Assembly: GCF_050948175.1 (NCBI RefSeq)
Contig: NW_027490483.1
Location: 1 to 64,000, forward strand
Source: Xylocopa sonorina
Lineage: Eukaryota; Arthropoda; Insecta; Hymenoptera; Apidae
Direction: 5' to 3'
Length of the DNA: 64,000 nucleotides
The position numbers and the translations under genes are program-made. Of the stretch, positions 1-13,121 are shown piece after piece. Position 1 is the first letter of the stretch. Every line of letters starts with the position of its first letter. The notes under the pieces are model-generated. The model saw only the letters and a list, made by a program, of their open reading frames with translations, was not told where the DNA came from and made no database searches.

Positions 1-630
1 ATATCGCATCTCATTTCTATGTTTCATGGTAAGATGTAATATTATTTGCGAAGTGTTATGTATTCCTCGCCTATACTTCAAATGAATGTAAATGCGAGAC
101 TTCTTTGCTAGGAAATAGCGTTTGCAAATGTCTACCTATCGTAGCAATAGTGTTCTAATGCTTCTTGAAACGCGATATCGTATCTCATTTCTATGTTTCA
201 TGGTAAGATATAATATGATATGCGAAGTGTTATGTATTCCTCGTCTACACATCAACTAAATGTAAATGCGCACTTCCTTGCAAGGAAATAGCGTTTGCAG
301 ATGTCAACGTATCGTAGCAATAGAGTTCTTATGATTCTTAAAACGCGATATCACATCTCATTTCTATGTTTCATGGTAAGATGTAATATTATTTGCGAAG
401 TGTTATGTATTCCTCGCCTATACTTCAAATGAATGTAAATGCGAGACTTCTTTGCTAGGAAATAGCGTTTGCAAATGTCTACCTATCGTAGCAATAGTGT
501 TCTAATGCTTCTTAAAACGCGAAATCGCATCTCATTTCTATGTTTCATGGTAAGATATAATATGATTTGCGAAGTGTTATGTATTCCTCGTCTACGATTC
601 AAATGAATGTAAATGCGACACTTCCTTGCA
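1..630. repeat. Dispersed segment, copy 1 (pair at 3653)
   Basis: Aligns almost base for base to 3653-4282 at an offset of 3,652 bp (21 monomers). Shared rare variants include the GATGTAATATTATT monomer, TATGATATGCG, the CACATCAACTAAATG monomer and GATATCACATC. The similarity drops at about base 630, where this copy reads TTGCAAGGAAATAGCGTTGC and the partner reads TTGCTAGGAAATGGCG. The left edge is cut by the window. Confidence 0.85.
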
Positions 631-1564
631 AGGAAATAGCGTTGCAGATGTCTACGTATCGTCGCAATAGAGTTCTAATGCTTCTTAAAACGCGATATCG
701 CATCTCATTTCTATGTTTCATGGTAAGAAATAATATGATTTGCGAAGTATCATGTATTCCTCGTCTACACTTCAAATGAATGTAAATGCGACATTTCCTT
801 GCTAGGAAATAGCGTCTGTAGATGTCTAGGTCGTATCGTAGCAATAGAGTTCTAATGCTTCTTAAAACGCGATATCGCATCTCATTTCTATGTTTCATGG
901 TAAGATACAATATGATTTGCGAAGTATCATGTATTCCTCGTACACCCTTCAATTGAATGTAAATGCGACACTTCCTTGCTAGGAAATAGCGTCTGCAGAT
1001 GTCTAGGTATCGTAGCAATAGTGTTCTAATGCTTCTTAAAACGCGATATCGCATCTCATTTCTATGTTTCATGGTAAGATATAACATGATTTGCGAAGTG
1101 TCATGTATTCCTCGTCTACACTACATATGAGTGTAAATGCGATACTTCCCTGCTTGGAAATAGCGTCTGCAGATGTCTAGGTATCGTAGCAATAGAGTTC
1201 TAATGCTTCTTAAAACGCGATATCGCATCTCATTTCTATGTTTCATGGTAAGATATAATATGATTTGCGAAGTGTCATGTATTCCTTGTCTACACTTCAA
1301 ATGAATGTAAATGCGACACTTCCATGCAAGGAAATAGCGTTTGCAGATGTCTACGACTCGTAGCAATAGAGTTCATATGATTCTTAAAACGCGATATCGC
1401 ATCTCATTTCTATGTTTCATGGTAAGATATAACATGATTTGCGAAGTGTTATGTATTCCTTGTCTACACTTCAAATGAATGTGAATGCGATACTTCCTCG
1501 CTAGGAAATAGCGTTTGCAGATGTCTACGTATCGAAGCAATAGAGTTCAAATGCTTCTTAAAAC

Positions 1565-2127
1565 GAGATATTGCATCTCATATCTATGTTTCCTGATAAG
1601 ATATAATATTCATTGCGAAGTGTTATGCATTCCTCGTCTACGCTTCAAATGAATGTAAATGCGACACTTCCTTGCAAGGAAATAGCGTTTGCAGATGTCT
1701 ACGTATCGTAGCAATAGAGTTCTTATGATTCTTAAAACGCGATATCGCATCTCATTTCTATGTTTCATGGTAAGATATAATATGATTTGCGAAGTATAAT
1801 GTATTCCTCGTCTACACTTCAATTGAATGTAAATGCGACACTTCCTTGCTAGGAAATAGCGTCTGCAGATGTCTAGGTATCGTAGCAGTAGAGTTCTTAT
1901 GATTCTTAAAGCGCGATATCGCATCTCATTTCTATGTTTCATGGTAAGATATAATATGATTTGCGGAGTGTTATGTATTCCTCGTCTACACTTCAAATGA
2001 ATGTAAATGCGACACTTCCTTGCAAGGAAATAGCGTTTGCAAATGTCTACCTATCGTAGCAGTAGTGTTCTAATGCTTCTTAGAACGCGATGTCGCATCT
2101 CATTTCTATGTTTCATGGTAAGATATA
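1565..2127. repeat. Dispersed ~3-monomer segment, copy 1
   Basis: Matches 8519-9080 at an offset of 6,954 bp, falling to 6,953 after a single-base loss in the second copy near 8755. Shared markers are TTTCCTGATAAG, TCGTCTACGCTTC, AGTATAATG (AGTATAATG and GTATAATG forms), GATTTGCGGAG and CTTAGAACGCGATGTCGC. A related shorter version at 2954-3340 lacks one monomer between the TTTCCTGATAAG and GCGATGTCGC monomers. Confidence 0.8.
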
Positions 2128-3652
2128 ATATGATTTGCGAAGTGTTATGTATTCCTCGTCTACACTTCAAATGAATGTAAATGCGACACTTCCTTCAAGG
2201 AAATAGCGTTTTCAGATGTCTACGTATCGAAGCAATAGAGTTCAAATGCTTCTTAAAACGAGATATTGCATCTCATATCTATGTTTCATGATAAGATATA
2301 ATATTCATTGCGAATTGTTATGCATTCCTCGCCTACGATTCAAATGAATGTAAATGCGACACATCCTTGCTAGGAAATAGCGATTGCAGAAGTCTACGTA
2401 TCGTAGCAATAGAGTTCTAATGCTTCTTAAAACGCGATATCGCATCTCATTTCTATGTTTCATGGTAAGATGTAATATTATTGCGAAGTGTTATGTATTC
2501 CTCGCCTATACTTCAAATGAATGTAAATGCGAGACTTCTTTGCTAGGAAATAGCGTTTGCAAATGTCTACCTATCGTAGCAATAGTGTTCTAATGCTTCT
2601 TGAAACGCGATATCGTATCTCATTTCTATGTTTCATGGTAAGATATAATATGATTTGCGAAGTGTTATGTATTCCTCGTCTACACATCAACTAAATGTAA
2701 ATGCGCACTTCCTTGCAAGGAAATAGCGTTGGCAGATGTCAACGTATCGTAGCAATAGAGTTCTTATGATTCTTAAAACGCGATATCGCATCTCATTTCT
2801 ATGTTTCATGGTAAGATATAATATGATTTGCGAAGTGTTATGTAATCCTCGTCTACACTTCAAATGAATGTAAATGCGACACTTCCTTGCTAGGAAATAG
2901 CGTTTGCAGATGTCTACGTATCGAAGCAATAGAGTTCAAATGCTTCTTAAAACGAGATATTGCATCTCATATCTATATTTCCTGATAAGATATAATATTC
3001 ATTGCGATGTGTTATGCATTCCTCGTCTACGATTCAAATGAATGTAAATGCGACACTTCCTTGCGAGGAAATAGCGTTTGCAGATGTCTAGGTATCGTAG
3101 CAGTAGAGTTCTTATGATTCTTAAAACGCGATATCGCATCTCATTTCTATGTTTCATGGTAAGATATAATATGATTTGCGGAGTGTTATGTATTCCTCGT
3201 CTACACTTCAAATGAATGTAAATGCGACACTTCCTTGCAAGGAAATAGCGTTTGCAAATGTCTACCTATCGTAGCAGTAGTGTTCTAATGCTTCTTAGAA
3301 CGCGATGTCGCATCTCATTTCTATGTTTCATGGTAAGATATAATATGATTTGCGAAGTGTTATGTATTCCTCGTCTACACTTCAAATGAATGTAAATGCG
3401 ACACTTCCTTGCAAGGAAATAGCGTTTTCAGATGTCTACGTATCGAAGCAATAGAGTTCAAATGCTTCTTAAAACGAGATATTGCATCTCATATCTATGT
3501 TTCATGATAAGATATAATATTCATTGCGAAGTGTTATGCATTCCTCGCCTACGATTCAAATGAATGTAAATGCGACACTTCCTTGCTAGGAAATAGCGAT
3601 TGCAGAAGTCTACGTATCGTAGCAATAGAGTTCTAATGCTTCTTAAAACGCG

Positions 3653-4282
3653 ATATCGCATCTCATTTCTATGTTTCATGGTAAGATGTAATATTATTTG
3701 CGAAGTGTTATGTATTCCTCGCCTATACTTCAAATAAATGTAAATGCGAGACTTCTTTGCTAGGAAATAGCGTTTGCAAATGTCTACCTATCGTAGCAAT
3801 AGTGTTCTAATGCTTCTTGAAACGCGATATCGTATCTCATTTCTATGTTTCATGGTAAGATATAATATGATATGCGAAGTGTTATGTATTCCTCGTCTAC
3901 ACATCAACTAAATGTAAATGCGCACTTCCTTGCAAGGAAATAGCGTTTGCAGATGTCAACGTATCGTAGCAATAGAGTTCTTATGATTCTTAAAACGCGA
4001 TATCACATCTCATTTCTATGTTTCATGGTAAGATGTAATATTATTTGCGAAGTGTTATGTATTCCTCGCCTATACTTCAAATGAATGTAAATGCGAGACT
4101 TCTTTGCTAGGAAATAGCGTTTGCAAATGTCTACCTATCGTAGCAATAGTGTTCTAATGCTTCTTAAAACGCGAAATCGCATCTCATTTCTATGTTTCAT
4201 GGTAAGATATAATATGATTTGCGAAGTGTTATGTATTCCTCGTCTACGATTCAAATGAATGTAAATGCGACACTTCCTTGCT
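3653..4282. repeat. Dispersed segment, copy 2 (pair at 1)
   Basis: Second copy of the 1-630 segment, with the same chain of rare monomer variants in the same order. Monomers closely like its first two also occur at about 2445-2720 and 9225-9640, so this small module has spread several times. Confidence 0.85.
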
Positions 4283-4704
4283 AGGAAATGGCGTTTGCAG
4301 AAGTCTACGTATCGTAGCAATAGAGTTCTAATGCTTCTTAAAACGCGATATCGCATCTCATTTCTATGTTTCATGGTAAGATGTAATATTATTTGCGAAG
4401 TGTTATGTATTCCTCGCCTATACTTCAAATGAATGTAAATGCGAGACTTCTTTGCTAGGAAATAGCGTTTGCAAATGTCTACCTATCGTAGCAATAGTGT
4501 TTTAATGCTTCTTAAAACGCGAAATCGCATCTCATTTCTATGTTTCATGGTAAGATATAATATGATTTGCGAAGTGTTATGTATTCCTCGTCTACACTTG
4601 AAATGAATGTAAATGCGACACTTCCTTGCAAGGAAATATCGTTTGCAGAAGTCTACGTATCGTAGCAATAGAGTTCTAATGCTTCTTAAAACGCGATATC
4701 GCAT

Positions 4705-5160
4705 CTCATTTCTATGTTTCATGGTAAGATGTAATATTATTTGCGAAGTGTTATGTATTCCTCGCCTATAGTTCAAATGAATGTAAATGCGAGACTTCTT
4801 TCCTAGGAAATAGCGTTTGAAAATGTTTACCTATCGTAGCAATAGTGTTTTAATGCTTCTTAAAACGCGATATCGCATCTCATTTCTATGTTTCATGGTA
4901 AGATATAATATGATTTGCGAAGTGTTATGTATTCCTCGTCTACACTTCAAATGAATGTAAATGCGATACTTCCTCGCTAGGAAATAGCGTTTGCAGATGT
5001 CTACGTATCGAAGCAATAGAGTTCAAATGCTTCCTAAAACGAGATATTGCATCTCATATCTATGTTTCATGATAAGCTATAATAGTCATTGCGAAGTGTT
5101 ATGCATTCCTCGTCTACGATTCAAATGGATGTAAATGCGACACTTCCTTGCTAGGAAATA
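4705..5160. repeat. Dispersed segment with AGCTATAATAGTC monomer, copy 1
   Basis: Matches 9573-10028 at an offset of 4,868 bp (28 monomers). Private markers shared by both copies are TTTCCTAGGAAATAGCG followed by TTTGAAAATGTTTACC, and the monomer with AAGCTATAATAGTCATTG. I saw these states nowhere else in the window. Confidence 0.85.
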
Positions 5161-5234
5161 GCGTTTGCAGATGTCTACGTATCGAAGCAATAGAGTTCAA
5201 ATGCTTCTTAAAACAAGATATTGCATCTCATATC

Positions 5235-5690
5235 TATGTTTCCTGATAGGATATAATATTCATTGCGAAGTGTAATGCATTCCTCGTCTACGATTCAAAT
5301 GAATGTAAATGCGACACTTCCATGCAAGGAAATAGCGTTTGCAGATGTCTACGTATCGAAGCAATAGAGTTCAAATGCTTCTTAAAACAAGATATCGCAT
5401 CTCAATTCTATATTTCGTGATAAGATGTAATATTCATTGCGAAGCGTTATGTATTCCTCGTCAACGATTCAAATGGATGTAAATGCGACACTTCCTTGCT
5501 AGGAAATAGCGTTTGCAGATGTCTACGTATCGAAGCAATAGAGGTCAAATTCTTCTTAAAACAAGATATCGCATCTCAATTCTATATTTCATGATAAGAT
5601 GTAATATTCATTGCGAAGTGTTATGTATTCCTCGCCTACACTTCATATGAATGTAAATGCGACTCTTCCTTGCTAGGAAATAGCGTTTGT
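5235..5690. repeat. Dispersed segment with AACAAGATATC monomers, copy 1
   Basis: Matches 10450-10905 at an offset of 5,215 bp (30 monomers). Both copies contain TTTCCTGATAGG, AGTGTAATGCATTCC, two AACAAGATATCGCATCTCAA monomers, TCGTCAACGATTC, and GAGGTCAAATTCTTC. Confidence 0.85.
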
Positions 5691-7229
5691 AGATGTCTAC
5701 GTATCGAAGCAATAAAGTTCAAATGCTTCTTAAAACGGGATATTGCATCTCATATCTATGTTTCCTGATAAGATATAATATTCATTGCGAAGTGTAATGC
5801 ATTCCTCGTCTACGATTCAAATGAATGTAAATGCGACACTTCCATGCAAGGAAATAACGTTTGCAGATGTCTACGTATCGTAGCAATAGAGTTCTTATGA
5901 TTCTTAAAACGCGACATCGCATCCCATTTCTATGTTTCATAGTAAGATATAATATGATTTGCGAAGTGTTATGTATTCCTCGTCTACACTTCAAATGAAT
6001 GTAAATGCGACACTTCTTTGCTAGGAAATAGCGTTTGCAAATGTCTACCTATCGTAGCAATAGTGTTCTAATGCTTCTTAAAACGCGATATCGCATCTCT
6101 TTCCTATGTTTCATGGTAAGGTATAATATGATTTGCGAAGTGTTATGTATTCCTCGTCTACACTTCAAATGAATGTAAATGCGACACTTCTTTGCTAGGA
6201 AATAGCGTTTGCAAATGTCTACCTATCGTAGCAATAGTGTTCTAATGCTTCTTAAAACGCGATATCGCATCTCATTTCTATGTTTCATGGTAAGATATAA
6301 TATGATTTGCGAAGTGTCATGTTTTCCTCGTCTACACTACAAGTGAATGTAAATGCGACACTTCCTTGCTAGGATATAGCGTCTGCAGATGTCTAGGTAT
6401 CGTAGCAATAGAGTTCTAATGCTTCATAAAACGCGATATCGCATCTCATTTCTATGTTTCATGGTAAGATATAATATGATTTGCGATGTGTGATGTATTC
6501 CTCGCCTGCACTTCAAATGAATGTAAATGCGACACTTCCTTGCAAGGACATAGCGATTGCAGATGTCTACGTCTCGTACCAATAGAGTTCATATGATTCC
6601 TAAAACGAGATATTGCATCTCATATCTATGTTTCCTGATAAGATATAATATTCATTGAGAAGTGTTATGCATTCCTCGTCTACGATTCAAATGAATGTAA
6701 ATGCGACATTTCCTTGCAAGGAAATAGCGTTTGCAGATGTCAACGTATCGTAGCAATAGAGTTCTAATGCTTCTTAAAACGCGATATCGCATCTCATTTC
6801 TATGTTTCATGGTAAGATATAATATGATTTGCGATGTGTGATGTATTCCTCGCCTGCACTTCAAATGAATGTAAATGCGACACTTCCTTGCAAGGAAATA
6901 GCGATTGCAGATGTCTACGTCTAGTAGCAATAGAGTTCATATGTTCTTAAAACGCGATATCGCATCTCAGTTCTATGTTTCATGGTAAGATATATCATGA
7001 TTTGCGAAGTGTTATGTATTCCTTGTCTACACTTCAAATGAATGTGAATGCGATACTTCCTTGCTGGGAAATAGCATCTGCAGATGTCTAGGTATCGTAG
7101 CAGTAGAGTTCTTATGCTTCTTAAAACGCGATATCGCATCTCATTTCTATGTTTCATGGTGAGATATAATATGATTTGCGAAGTGTGATGTATTCCTCGT
7201 CTACACTTCAAATGAATGTAAATGCGACA

Positions 7230-7700
7230 CTTCCTTGCTAGGAAATAGCGTTTGCAGATGTCTACGTATCGAAGCAATAGAGTTCAAATGCTTTCTAAAA
7301 CGCGATATCGCATCTCATTTCTATGTTTCATGGTAAGATGTAACATGATTTGCGAAGTATTGTGTATTCCTCGTCTACACTTCAAATGAATGTAAATGCG
7401 ACACTTCCTTGCAACGAAATAGCGTTTGCAAATGTCTACGTATCGAAGCAATAGAGTTCTAATGCTTCTTAAAACGCGATATCGCATCTCATTTCTATGT
7501 TTCATGGTAAGATATAATATGGTTTGCGAAGTGTTATGTATTCCTCGTCTACACATCAACTAAATGTAAATGCGCACTTCCTTGCAAGGAAATAGCGTTT
7601 GCAGATGTCTACGTATCGTAGCAATAGCCTTCTAATGCTACTTAAAACGCCATATCGAATCCCATTTCTATGTTTCATGGTAAGATATACTATGATTTGC
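7230..7700. repeat. Dispersed segment with CTTTCTAAAACGCG monomer, copy 1
   Basis: Matches 10880-11350 at an offset of 3,650 bp (21 monomers). Shared markers: ATGCTTTCTAAAACG, AGATGTAACATG, AGTATTGTGTATTCC, TTGCAACGAAATAG, TATGGTTTGCG, CACATCAACTAAATG and GCTACTTAAAACGCCATATC. The CGCCATATCG form breaks the GCGATATCGC palindrome. Confidence 0.85.
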
Positions 7701-8518
7701 GAAGTATTGTGTATTCCTCGTCTACACTTCAAATGAATGTAAATGCGACACTTCCTTGCAACGAAATAGCGTTTGCAGATGTCTACGTTTCGATGCAATA
7801 GAGTTCTAATGCTTCTTAACACGCGATATCGTATCTCATTTCTATGTTTCATGGTAAGATATAATATGGTTTGCGAAGTGTTATGTATTCCTCGTACACC
7901 CTTCAATTGAATGTAAATGCGACACTTCCTTGCTAGGAAATAGCGTCTGCAGATGTCTAGGTATCGTAGCAATAGTGTTCTAATGCTTCTTAAAACGCGA
8001 TATCGCATCTCATTTCTATGTTTCATGGTAAGATATAACATGATTTGCGAAGTGTCATGTATTCCTCGTCTACACTTCAAATGAATGTGAATGCGATACT
8101 TCCTCGCTAGGAAATAGCGTTTGCAGATGTCTACGTATTGTAGCAATAGCTATCTAATGCTTCTTGAAACGCGATGTCGAATCTCATTTCTATGTTTCAT
8201 GGTAAGATATAATATGATTTGCGAAGTGTCATGTATTCCTTGTCTACACTTCAAATGAATGTAAATGCGATACTTCCTTGCAAGGAAATAGCGATTGCAG
8301 ATGTCTACGTCTCGTAGCAATAGAGTTCATATGATTCTTAAAACGCGATATCGCATCTCATTTCTATGTTTCATGGTAAGATATAATATGATTTGCGAAG
8401 TGTTATGTATTCCTCGTCTACACTTCAAATGAATGTAAATGCGACACTTCCTTGCAAGGAAATAGCGTTTGCAGATGTCTACGTATCGAAGCAATAGAGT
8501 TCAAATGCTTCTTAAAAC

Positions 8519-9080
8519 GAGATATTGCATCTCATATCTATGTTTCCTGATAAGATATAATATTCATTGCGAAGTGTTATGCATTCCTCGTCTACGCTTC
8601 AAATGAATGTAAATGCGACACTTCCTTGCAAGGAAATAGCGTTTGCAGATGTCTACGTATCGTAGCAATAGAGTTCTTATGATTCTTAAAACGCGATATC
8701 GCATCTCATTTCTATGTTTCATGGTAAGATATAATATGATTTGCGATGTATAATGTATCCTCGTCTACACTTCAATTGAATGTAAATGCGACACTTCCTT
8801 GCTAGGAAATAGCGTCTGCAGATGTCTAGGTATCGTAGCAGTAGAGTTCTTATGATTCTTAAAACGCGATATCGCATCTCATTTCTATGTTTCATGGTAA
8901 GATATAATATGATTTGCGGAGTGTTATGTATTCCTCGTCTACACTTCAAATGAATGTAAATGCGACACTTCCTTGCAAGGAAATAGCGTTTGCAAATGTC
9001 TACCTATCGTAGCAGTAGTGTTCTAATGCTTCTTAGAACGCGATGTCGCATCTCATTTCTATGTTTCATGGTAAGATATA
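8519..9080. repeat. Dispersed ~3-monomer segment, copy 2
   Basis: Partner of 1565-2127. It leaves the match at about 9080, where it switches within a monomer to a B-like ATATTCATTGCG. This suggests the exchange breakpoint lay inside a repeat rather than at a monomer boundary. Confidence 0.8.
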
Positions 9081-9572
9081 ATATTCATTGCGAAGTGTTA
9101 TGCATTCCTCGCCTACGATTCAAATGAATGTAAATGCGACACTTCCTTGCTAGGAAATAGCGATTGCAGAAGTCTACGTATCGTAGCAATAGAGTTCTAA
9201 TGCTTCTTAAACGCGATATCGCATCTCATTTCTATGTTTCATGGTAAGATGTAATATTATTTGCGAAGTGTTATGTATTCCTCGCCTATACTTCAAGTGA
9301 ATGTAAATGCGAGACTTCTTTGCTAGGAAATAGCGTTTGCAAATGTCTACCTATCGTAGCAATAGTGTTCTAATGCTTCTTGAAACGCGATATCGTATCT
9401 CATTTCTATGTTTCATGGTAAGATATAATATGATATGCGAAGTGTTATGTATTCCTCGTCTACACATCAACTAAATGTAAATGCGCACTTCCTTGCAAGG
9501 AAATAGCGTTTGCAGAAGTCAACGTATCGTAGCAATAGAGTTCTTATGATTCTTAAAACGCGATATCACATC

Positions 9573-10028
9573 TCATTTCTATGTTTCATGGTAAGATGTA
9601 ATATTATTTGCGAAGTGTTATGTATTCCTCGCCTATAGTTCAAATGAATGTAAATGCGAGACTTCTTTCCTAGGAAATAGCGTTTGAAAATGTTTACCTA
9701 TCGTAGCAATAGTGTTTTACTGCTTCTTAAAACGCGATATCGCATCTCATTTATATGTTTCATGGTAAGATATAATATGATTTGCGAAGTGTTATGTATT
9801 CCTCGTCTACACTTCAAATGAATGTAAATGCGATACTTCCTCGCTAGGAAATAGCGTTTGCAGATGTCTACGTATCGAAGCAATAGAGTTCAAATGCTTC
9901 CTAAAACGAGATATTGCATCTCATATCTATGTTTCATGATAAGCTATAATAGTCATTGCGAAGTGTTATGCATTCCTCGTCTACGATTCAAATGGATGTA
10001 AATGCGACACTTCCTTGCTAGGAAATAG
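9573..10028. repeat. Dispersed segment with AGCTATAATAGTC monomer, copy 2
   Basis: Partner of 4705-5160. After about 10030 the monomer order differs from that after copy 1: the TTTCCTGATAGG monomer follows at once in copy 1 but is delayed by two monomers here. Confidence 0.85.
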
Positions 10029-10449
10029 CGTTTGCAGATGTCTACGTATCGAAGCAATAGAGTTCAAATGCTTCTTAAAACAAGATATCGCATCTCAATT
10101 CTATATTTCATGATAAGATGTAATATTCATTGCGAAGCGTTATGTATTCCTCGTCTACGATTCAAATGGATGTAAATGCGACACTTCCTTGCTAGGAAAT
10201 AGCGTTTGCAGATGTCTACGTATCGAAGCAATAGAGGTCAAATGCTTCTTAAAACAAGATATCGCATCTCAATTCTATAATTCATGATAAGATGTAATAT
10301 TCATTGCGAAGTGTTATGTATTCCTCGCCTACACTTCAAATGAATGTAAGTGCGACTCTTCCTTGCTAGGTAATAGCGTTTGTAGATGTCTACGTATCGA
10401 AGCAATAAAGTTCAAATGCTTCTTAAAACGAGATATTGCATCTCATATC

Positions 10450-10905
10450 TATGTTTCCTGATAGGATATAATATTCATTGCGAAGTGTAATGCATTCCTC
10501 GTCTACGATTCAAATGAATGTAAATGCGACACTTCCATGCAAGGAAATAGCGTTTGCAGATGTCTACGTATCGAAGCAATAGAGTTCAAATGCTTCTTAA
10601 AACAAGATATCGCATCTCAATTCTATATTTCATGATAAGATGTAATATTCATTGCGAAGCGTTATGTATTCCTCGTCAACGATTCAAATGGATGTAAATG
10701 CGACACTTCCTTGCTAGGAAATAGCGTTTGCAGATGTCTACGTATCGAAGCAATAGAGGTCAAATTCTTCTTAAAACAAGATATCGCATCTCAATTCTAT
10801 ATTTCATGATAAGATGTAATATTCATTGCGAAGTGTTATGTATTCCTCGCCTACACTTCATATGAATGTAAATGCGACACTTCCTTGCTAGGAAATAGCG
10901 TTTGC
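10450..10905. repeat. Dispersed segment with AACAAGATATC monomers, copy 2
   Basis: Partner of 5235-5690. It runs directly into a segment that instead matches 7230-7700 (offset 3,650 bp), so this point is a junction between two unrelated source segments. Confidence 0.85.
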
Positions 10906-11350
10906 AGATGTCTACGTATCGAAGCAATAGAGTTCAAATGCTTTCTAAAACGCGATATCGCATCTCATTTCTATGTTTCATGGTAAGATGTAACATGATT
11001 TGCGAAGTATTGTGTATTCCTCGTCTACACTTCAAATGAATGTAAATGCGACACTTCCTTGCAACGAAATAGCGTTTGCAGATGTCTACGTATCGAAGCA
11101 ATAGAGTTCTAATGCTTCTTAAAACGCGATATCGCATCTCATTTCTATGTTTCATGGTAAGATATAATATGGTTTGCGAAGTGTTATGTATTCCTCGTCT
11201 ACACATCAACTAAATGTAAATGCGCACTTCCTTGCAAGGAAATAGCGTTTGCAGATGTCTACGTATCGTAGCAATAGCTTTCTAATGCTACTTAAAACGC
11301 CATATCGAATCTCAGTTCTATGTTTCATGGTAAGATATACTATGATTTGC
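10880..11350. repeat. Dispersed segment with CTTTCTAAAACGCG monomer, copy 2
   Basis: Partner of 7230-7700. Its distal part is then duplicated in tandem (11061-11470 and 11582-11991). Confidence 0.85.
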
Positions 11351-11581
11351 GAAGTGTCATGTATTCCTCGTCTACACTACAAATGAATGTAAATGCGACA
11401 CTTCCTTGCAAGGAAATAGCGTTTGCAGATGTCTACGTATCGAAGCAATAGTGTTCAAATGCTTCTTAAAACGCCATATCGAATCCCATTTCTAGGTTTC
11501 ATGGTAAGATATACTATGATTTGCGAAGTATTGTGTATTCCTCGTCTACACTTCAAATGAATGTAAATGCGACACTTCCTT
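11061..11581. repeat. 3-mer tandem duplication, unit 1 (521 bp)
   Basis: Bases 11061-11470 repeat at 11582-11991 with an offset of 521 bp. Both contain TTGCAACGAAATAG, TATGGTTTGCG, CACATCAACTAAATG, GCTACTTAAAACGCC and CAATAGTGTTC in the same order. The remaining part of this unit (about 11470-11581) matches 7640-7770, including CATTTCTATG/CATTTCTAGG and AGTATTGTG. Confidence 0.85.
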
Positions 11582-11991
11582 GCAACGAAATAGCGTTTGC
11601 AGATGTCTACGTTTCGATGCAATAGAGTTCTAATGCTTCTTAACACGCGATATCGCATCTCATTTCTATGTTTCATGGTAAGATATAATATGGTTTGCGA
11701 AGTGTTATGTATTCCTCGTCTACACATCAACTAAATGTAAATGCGCACTTCCTTGCAAGGAAATAGCGTTTGCAGATGTCTACGTATCGTAGCAATAGCT
11801 TTCTAATGCTACTTAAAACGCCATATCGAATCTCAGTTCTATGTTTCATGGTAAGATATACTATGATTTGCGAAGTGTCATGTATTCCTCGTCTACACTA
11901 CAAATGAATGTAAATGCGACACTTCCTTGCAAGGAAATAGCGTTTGCAGATGTCTACGTATCGAAGCAATAGTGTTCAAATGCTTCTTAAA
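11582..11991. repeat. 3-mer tandem duplication, unit 2
   Basis: Second copy of 11061-11470. It differs at its start by GTTTCGATGC in place of GTATCGAAGC and CTTAACACGCG in place of CTTAAAACGCG. These two changes are also seen at 7787-7825, which shows its origin from that relative. Confidence 0.83.
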
Positions 11992-12212
11992 ACGCGATAT
12001 CGCATCTCATCTCTATGTTTCATGGTAAGATATAATATGATTTGCGAAGTATCATGTATTCCTCGTCTACACTTCAAATGAATGTAAATGCGACCCTTCC
12101 TTGCAAGGAAATAGCGTTTGCAGATGTCCACGTATCGAAGCAATAGAGTTCAAATGCTTCCTAAAACAAGATATCGCATCTTAATTCTATGTTTCATGAT
12201 AGGATGTAATAT

Positions 12213-13121
12213 TCATTGCGAAGTGTTATGTATTCCTCGCCTACACTTCAAATGAATGTGAATGCGACACTTCCTCGCTAGGAAATGGCGTTTGCAGATG
12301 TCTACGTATCGTAGCAATAGATTTCTAATGCTTCTTAAATCGAGACATCGCATCTCATTTCTATGTTTCATGGTAAGATATAATATGATTTGCGAAGTAT
12401 CATGTATTCCTCGTTTACACTTCAAATGAATGTAAATGCGACACTTCCTTGCTAGGAAATAGCATCTGAAGATGTCTAGGTATCGTAGCAATAGAGTTCT
12501 AATGCTTCTTAAAACGCGATATCGCATCTCATTTCTATGTCTCATGGTATGATATAATATGATTTGCGAAGTATCATGTATTCCCCGTCTACATTTCAAA
12601 CGAATGTAAATGCGACACTTCCTTGCTAGGAAATAGCGTCTGCAGATGTCTAGGTATCGTAGCAATAGAGTTCTAATGCTTCTTAAAACGCGATATCGCA
12701 TCTCATTTCTATGTTTCATGGTAAGATACAATATGATTTGCGAAGTGTTATGCATTCCTCGTCTACGATTCAAATGGATGTAAATGCGACACTTCCTTGC
12801 TAGGAAATAGCGTTTGCAGATGTCTAGGTATCGTAGCAATAGAGTTCTAATGCTTCTTAAAACGAGACATCGCATCTCATTTCTATGTTTCATGGTAAGA
12901 TATAACATGATTTGCGAAGTGTTATGTATTCCTTGTCTACACTTCAAATGAATGTGAATGCGATACTTCCTCGCTAGGAAATAGCGTTTGCAGATGTCTA
13001 CGTCTCGTAGCAATAGAGTTCTTATGATGCTTAAAACGCGATATCGCATCTCATTTCTATGTTTCATGGTAAGATATAATATGATTTGCGAAGTGTTATG
13101 TACTCCTCGTCTACACATCAA
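12213..13121 (-). other. 302-codon open frame across A-type monomers (judged non-coding)
   Basis: The minus strand stays open over more than five consecutive monomers because each contributes exactly 58 codons and none carries the type B stop. The translation is a 58-residue unit rich in Lys, Arg and Cys repeated about five times (units contain RYVDICKRYFLARKCRIYIHL). There is no ribosome-site or promoter context that separates it from hundreds of other monomers, and variation among units is not concentrated at third codon positions as far as I can see by eye. I recognise no protein family. Real translation cannot be excluded, but repeat arithmetic explains it fully. Confidence 0.8.

Larger units (their letters stand above)
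1..11060. repeat. Irregular patchwork block of divergent monomers
   Basis: This part has no single higher-order period. Type A monomers are mixed with variants such as GATGTAATATTATT (near 30, 390, 2470, 3680, 4040, 4390, 4730, 9250, 9600), AACAAGATATC (near 5390, 5565, 10080, 10255, 10605, 10780) and CACATCAACTAAATG (near 245, 2685, 3900, 7550, 9465). Small indels are commoner than elsewhere: 1 bp lost at about 640, 2 bp at about 2185, 1 bp at about 2481, 8755 and 9207, and 3 bp gained at about 831. Multi-monomer segments recur at scattered offsets. I read this as an older, less homogenised part of the array. Confidence 0.85.
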
